From positions 17,856,001 to 17,920,000 of the forward strand of contig CM106585.1 of assembly GCA_048013815.1 (NCBI GenBank): a stretch of 64,000 bases of DNA, read 5' to 3'. A program made the translations under genes and the position numbers. The notes under the pieces are model-generated. The model ran no database searches. It saw only the letters and a program-made list of their open reading frames with translations, and was not told the origin of the DNA. Shown piece by piece: positions 59,515-64,000 of this stretch; positions within the stretch are counted from its first letter, which is position 1, and each line of letters starts with the position of its first letter. The stretch comes from Setoptus koraiensis (lineage: Eukaryota; Arthropoda).

Positions 59515-61161
59515 TATACTGGCTCTTAGAATGGTAATTTGTATGGGACGCTTTCAAACAAAACCCAGAGTTTTATATTCAACCAATAATATATTATCCT
59601 GTGTATCGATATGAAGTAAATGCAATTGCAGCGTCCTTAGATAAATATCTGTGTTGTTGTCAGTTGTTAAAAGTGTGTTGTGAATGCATCACATAATATG
59701 ATAAAATTTAACAATTAACTATCCAATAAAAGTTTATGTGGTAACATCAATTCATCATAAGAGAGCGGCAGAATTTCTCCGGTTTAAAACCATCTTGTAC
59801 ATATTTAATTGGTATGATATGATTGTTAAAGCTCGTGCAGTGTGATGTTGATTATTGTTGTTTATTCCTGTCCAAAGTGTCTATTGTTGTTACGGTGTGT
59901 ATAGTTGTTACATGTATAGTATGTGATATACATAGATTATAAAAAATAATAAAAATAGGTCGAGTCGGTGCAATAATATAAATGCGATAAAAGTAAAGAG
60001 AGAATTGGTGGTGATGATGATGATGGTTTTGTTAAAGGCTCGTGCAGTCATCTTGGCTGGCTATAAAACACACTGTGCCGCATAAACGATGCTATCTGCT
60101 GTGCAAAAAATGCATTGCAGAAGCCACGTAGCACAATCAGTGGGATTCTATGGACATGATTGCTCCACTCTGCCACTGCATAGGAGATGACCACAAACAA
60201 AGACCAAAATGACAGCGCATACCACTTTTGTGTAACTTTTCAAGTTTGTGTGTCCTTGTTTGTCGGGCGTAGAAAAGGCGCAGCGAAAGCTGGCCACAAT
60301 ACACAGCAGACGGCAACTGTGTGCGCATGCGTCAGGCAACAATTCAAGCTATTCAACACACTGTGCACAATCCACAGTGCATTCCCTGTGCAGAAAAAGG
60401 CACCATTCAAAGCTTGGTACATGAAGTAGGTGCAAGTTGCCATTTTGATGGGCGCACCCCGCATGGTGGAATTCGTACACAAAATCATTTGCGTACACAA
60501 GCACCCAAACATTGATGCCAGTAAACACTGGCTGCTGCCATCAATGTTGCCGCTAGTGCTGCTGTTGCACCACTGTTGTGGCGGCAGGCGTCGGTAGTAC
60601 GGTTAAGTTGTGCCGTTTACGCAATTCCACCACCAACCATGGCCTTCTCTGCAGTTTGCGCTCGAATCACAAGAGGCGCCACCATCGCACAGAAACAGCA
60701 CCACCGAGCCTACAAGTGTCTCGATAAATGTTCCAACCTTTTCTGTCTTGTTCCAACAACACGCTCTGGCCCATTCGACGATACACACCAGGCACCCAAA
60801 CGCCCGTGGCTAGGCGCTTGTACGAAGGCATCTTTTGCCCCATCATACTCACTGTCACGCTGCCATGTACGCAATGCTAACTTCACTACTATGCAACATA
60901 ACGATAGCAAATTTGGCCCCCAGACGGAATTTTATGGAACTTCGCGGAAGAAACGTGTGCTAAATGCCCAGGCATGTACCGTTCTACATTTTTATTATTA
61001 TTTATTTTTGTTGTAGCGAGCCGCAAAACACGTTTTTTATCATCTCATTTCAAATGCACCGGCCTGTCACCAACATCATTAAGTGCATGAAACTTTGTCA
61101 TCCACATCCACAAACATTAAACATCGGCCATTAGCAGTATACCCACCTACAACCTTTCACA
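59515..61161. promoter_or_regulatory. Divergent intergenic region between PHRF1 and PRMT7
   Basis: This 1.6 kb lies between two divergently transcribed genes and should hold both promoters. TATAAAA is at 60,062-60,068. The frames at 60,187-60,515 and 60,576-61,016 have no domain or homology I recognise and overlap antisense frames, so they are not called. Confidence 0.5.
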
Positions 61162-63135
61162 ATGCCGAAACACTTTGAGAACAAACTATTATTGGCCAGT
61201 CCACCGCCGCCGCCTCCGCCATCGCCGATATTTCGTCAGACTTACAATTTAATTACCGGCAAATTAGAATGGCTACCCAAACCTATAGACTATGACTTCC
61301 ATCAAGAGATTGCTAGAAGCGGCTATGCCGACATGTTGCACGATGTCGATAGGAACATTCTCTATCAAGAGGCCATCAGAGAGGCTGTCAAGGGTCTTGT
61401 GAATGATGAAACCAACAATCCAAACAAGGATAAGCATTTTCATTGTCTTGACATCGGCACCGGTTCAGGACTGTTGTCCATGATGGTAGTTGAGGCCTTC
61501 AGGCAACTAAACTATAACAATTTCAATGTTACCGCATGCGAATGCTTCCAACCTATGGGCTGTTGCGCAAAAAAAATTATTGCCCGCAACAATATGGACG
61601 ATAAGATTAATGTTATTTTAAAGCGATCTACAGATATTGATTTGAACGAAGATCTCAAGAGTACCAAAGCCGACCTGTTAGTTGCTGAACTATTGGATAC
61701 AGAACTCATAGGAGAAGGTTGCTTGCACGTTTACCGGCACGCTTTGGAGAATTTATGTCAACCCAATTGCATTATCATTCCTCAAAAAGCCAGGATCTAT
61801 ATATATCCAGTGCAGTCTTCTTGGTTATATGATAGACATCAATTAAATAACCCCATGACCTATTGTAGGAAGAATGTAAAAGTTGAGGCTAATAATAGCC
61901 AAAATGGTGATGATCAACAATACGCTCAGATTGTGCTACCCAAGGATATTTCGGATTGTTCAGGTATTCATTCGCTATACGACGTACAACTTAGCGAATT
62001 ATTACAAGACTTTGAATTTGATCAATTAAGTGAGCCACAGGTTGCATTTGAGTTCGATTTTTCCGATATCAGTACTTTGAAACTATTTGAAACAAAAGCA
62101 CTTGATTTCAAGGTGGAAAAGGATGTTATTGAGCCAATGATGGCCTTCATGTGGTGGGATATTACCCTAATCACTGAGAAAAATGCTTATTCTAAGCAGG
62201 ACATATTATTGAGTTGTGCTCCCACTTGGGCTCTTCCAGAAGGTCCCCTCAACAAAGGAATGCCTACAGAATTCCCGGTATGGAGAGACCATTGGATGCA
62301 GGCTATCTACTACTTTTCTTCTACAGTCACTTTAAGGTCCACGATAATCCAAGCCAATGATAAAGTCACTATATATTGCAACCATGATGACTATTCCTTA
62401 TGGTTTGACCTGAACCCTCATCTCAGCTCTGTAAAACAACCAATATCCTGTTCTTGCGGTCTTCATCTCAGACTCAGTAGAGATAGATTATCTATGTTGA
62501 ATGATAATCAACGATTGAGTCTATTTTCCGATGCACTAGAAGAATGCATGTTGAGATTCATAGTCGAAGATAGGCAAGAAATAAGAGTATTGTTCATTGG
62601 CCATATTAGTTATCTTCCCATAATCATAGCCAAATATCCTCAAGTGAGTCAAGTTTTTTTCTATGATAATAGTAGTGACGCTAACTATACAGAAAATTTA
62701 TACAGAACATTAACGAGTGAGAACAACTGTAATGCCGATATAAAACGTATCGCTTTTGATTATGATGAAGATTCAAGTCATTTATCAGAGTCAATAGATT
62801 TGATAGTAACCGAGCCATATTTCCAAGTTGTTGGTCTACCTTGGAATTTACTACATTATTGGAAGATTTTGGATGATTCTGGAATAGCTACTGAAGGTAA
62901 ACTACTCGTAACCAACGCCTCCATAAAATGTATACTTATGGACTTTGATTATTTAGGCAGGATTAGAGCAGACGTCGGGAGTTGCCAAGGCTTCGATTTA
63001 AAAGATTTCGATACTATGATGAATAGCTCTAGGGAATACTCAGATCAATCTATTGAACCTCAACCACTATGGGAATACTCTGGTAGATCACTACAACCTG
63101 AAGCTACAACGTTATTTGAGTTTGATTTCAACAAG
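61162..63135 (+). CDS. PRMT7: PRMT7-like protein arginine methyltransferase (C-terminus missing)
   Basis: 658 residues from ATG to a probable exon end. A proline run (14-20) precedes FRQTYNLITGKLEWLPKPIDYDF, the PRMT7 opening. Motif I LDIGTGSGLL is at 96-105, the post-I acidic residue in ACEC near 127, the double-E loop AELLDTELIGEG with Glu176 and Glu185, and the RDHW motif with His377-Trp378. A second, degenerate methyltransferase module follows, as in all PRMT7s, down to PLWEYSGRSLQPE...FEFDFNK. PRMT7 makes monomethylarginine on histones and other proteins. Vertebrate PRMT7 is about 690 residues and continues roughly 100 residues past this point. AAG|GTGTGG at 63,135/63,136 is a plausible donor. 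The frame beyond it is poly-Gly and nonsense, so the last exon lies outside or in the damaged tail. Confidence 0.9.
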
Positions 63136-64000
63136 GTGTGGTATATATATATTAATAATTTTGTAATATATATTTGTGGTGGTGGGGGGGGGGGGGGGGG
63201 GGGGGGGGTGTGTGTTTTTGTGGGGGTGGTGTGGTTTGGGTGTTTTTGTTTTTTTGTTGGGGTGGTGTGTGGGGGGTTGAGAGGGATTATGGATTGGTGG
63301 TATTGTTTTTAGTATTGTGTTTTGGAATATTATTTTTTGGGTGGTTGTTTTTTATTGTGGGTAGTATTGGAAGGTATGAATTTTAGGTGTTGTTATAAGA
63401 TAATTGGATTGAAGTTTGGGGAAATAATAATTATTTAGTTTGATGTGATACATAGAAGCGAAGGGATGTGTTAGGGTTGATGAGGGTGGAGTTTAGAGAA
63501 TATTGCCTGGTTAATTTATTAGTAGGTATAATAGAAAATTACGTATAATTGGAAAAAGAAAATCAGGAAATTGATTTATCGAGATATAGTGAAGGGGGGG
63601 GGCGTTTACTGGAGGTTAAGAGGTGTGTTGACTTATTAGTGTTGGGTGGGGGTAAGGAAGGGTTGGTAGGAGTTGGGTTTAAAAATTGGAGAGTGGTAAT
63701 GGTATGGAGATTAAATTTAATAAAAGATATGCCGGATAAGTTAGGGAGATGCCGATATTCTTAGATGTGTCGTTGTCTGGGCGGAGTGAGAGTTGGGGAT
63801 TAAATTTATGGATCAAGGGTGAAGGCAGTGTGGAGGGGTGGAGAATACTATGGTTAAAGGAATAAAACTTGGTGATAGAGATGGAGATAGGTTTGGGGTG
63901 CGGGGGGGAGGATAAGTGGACGGTGGAAGGGATGAGTGTGGTGGATGTGTTGAGAATGTGGATTATGTTGGGTAATAGGGGGGTGAGGGGTGTGTGCATC
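63136..64000. other. Probable intron start, then G-run and C-depleted tail
   Basis: After about 48 AT-rich bases comes a 25-base G run (63,184-63,208). From there to the end C makes up only about 3% of bases, while G and T dominate. No exon of PRMT7 or other gene is seen on either strand. The abrupt onset at a homopolymer suggests low-quality or collapsed assembly, although a real strand-skewed repeat cannot be excluded. Confidence 0.6.

Noticed and set aside
60576-61016. 146-codon ORF between PHRF1 and PRMT7
   Set aside because: It overlaps antisense frames, has no recognised domain and lies in a region expected to hold two promoters.
63136-63312. Continuation of PRMT7 as a poly-Gly tail
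   Set aside because: PRMT7 proteins have no such tail. The frame runs past a plausible splice donor into AT-rich, then G-run DNA.

Overview
The window looks like animal nuclear DNA, most likely arthropod and possibly a mite. It carries single-copy animal genes (PRMT7, PHRF1, an MKP-type phosphatase), serine-protease homologues of CLIP-SPH style, AATAAA polyA signals, TCAGTY-like initiators and long CAA/CAG (opa-like) microsatellites. There are no operons or Shine-Dalgarno sites. I cannot name the species.

Positions 1-34,000 (moderate GC) hold an interleaved tandem array of two gene families, all on the + strand and apparently intronless. Family H proteins have a leucine-rich-like N-terminal segment and a UPF1/SEN1-type SF1 helicase core. 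Four copies are complete (1633, 21750, 28196, 31463), one is cut by the left edge, and at least five relics are visible. Family P proteins are secreted S1 serine-protease homologues. Seven are intact (4651, 6781, 10679, 13778, 17528, 19827, 25720) and one is a relic near 4062-4366. Every P copy lacks the catalytic His, and six of seven also lack the catalytic Ser. Two of the four full H copies have altered motifs II, III and V. Both families therefore include intact reading frames with altered catalytic residues. Spacers, 3' flanks and 5' leaders are duplicated with the genes, so the unit that amplified seems to have carried an H gene and a P gene together. A MITE-like element interrupts the 3' flank of the first P gene.

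Positions 34,000-37,000 hold a small secreted Gln/Asn-rich protein gene and otherwise unremarkable DNA. Positions 37,000-54,700 change character: higher GC, no long credible reading frame, many minisatellites and opa-type repeats, a clear excess of GGGCCC, and about a dozen TTAYGTAA (PAR-bZIP/C/EBP-like) octamers. This looks like regulatory or intronic DNA, with a few candidate mini-exons (notably a signal-peptide exon on the - strand at 49,835-49,909) and TATA-type promoters.

Positions 54,700-63,135 return to AT-rich, conserved genes: an MKP-like dual-specificity phosphatase (+), convergent with PHRF1 (-), which is divergent from PRMT7 (+). PRMT7 is incomplete: its long exon ends at a plausible donor at 63,135. 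After that the sequence has a 25-base G run and is nearly free of C to the window end, which may be poor assembly.
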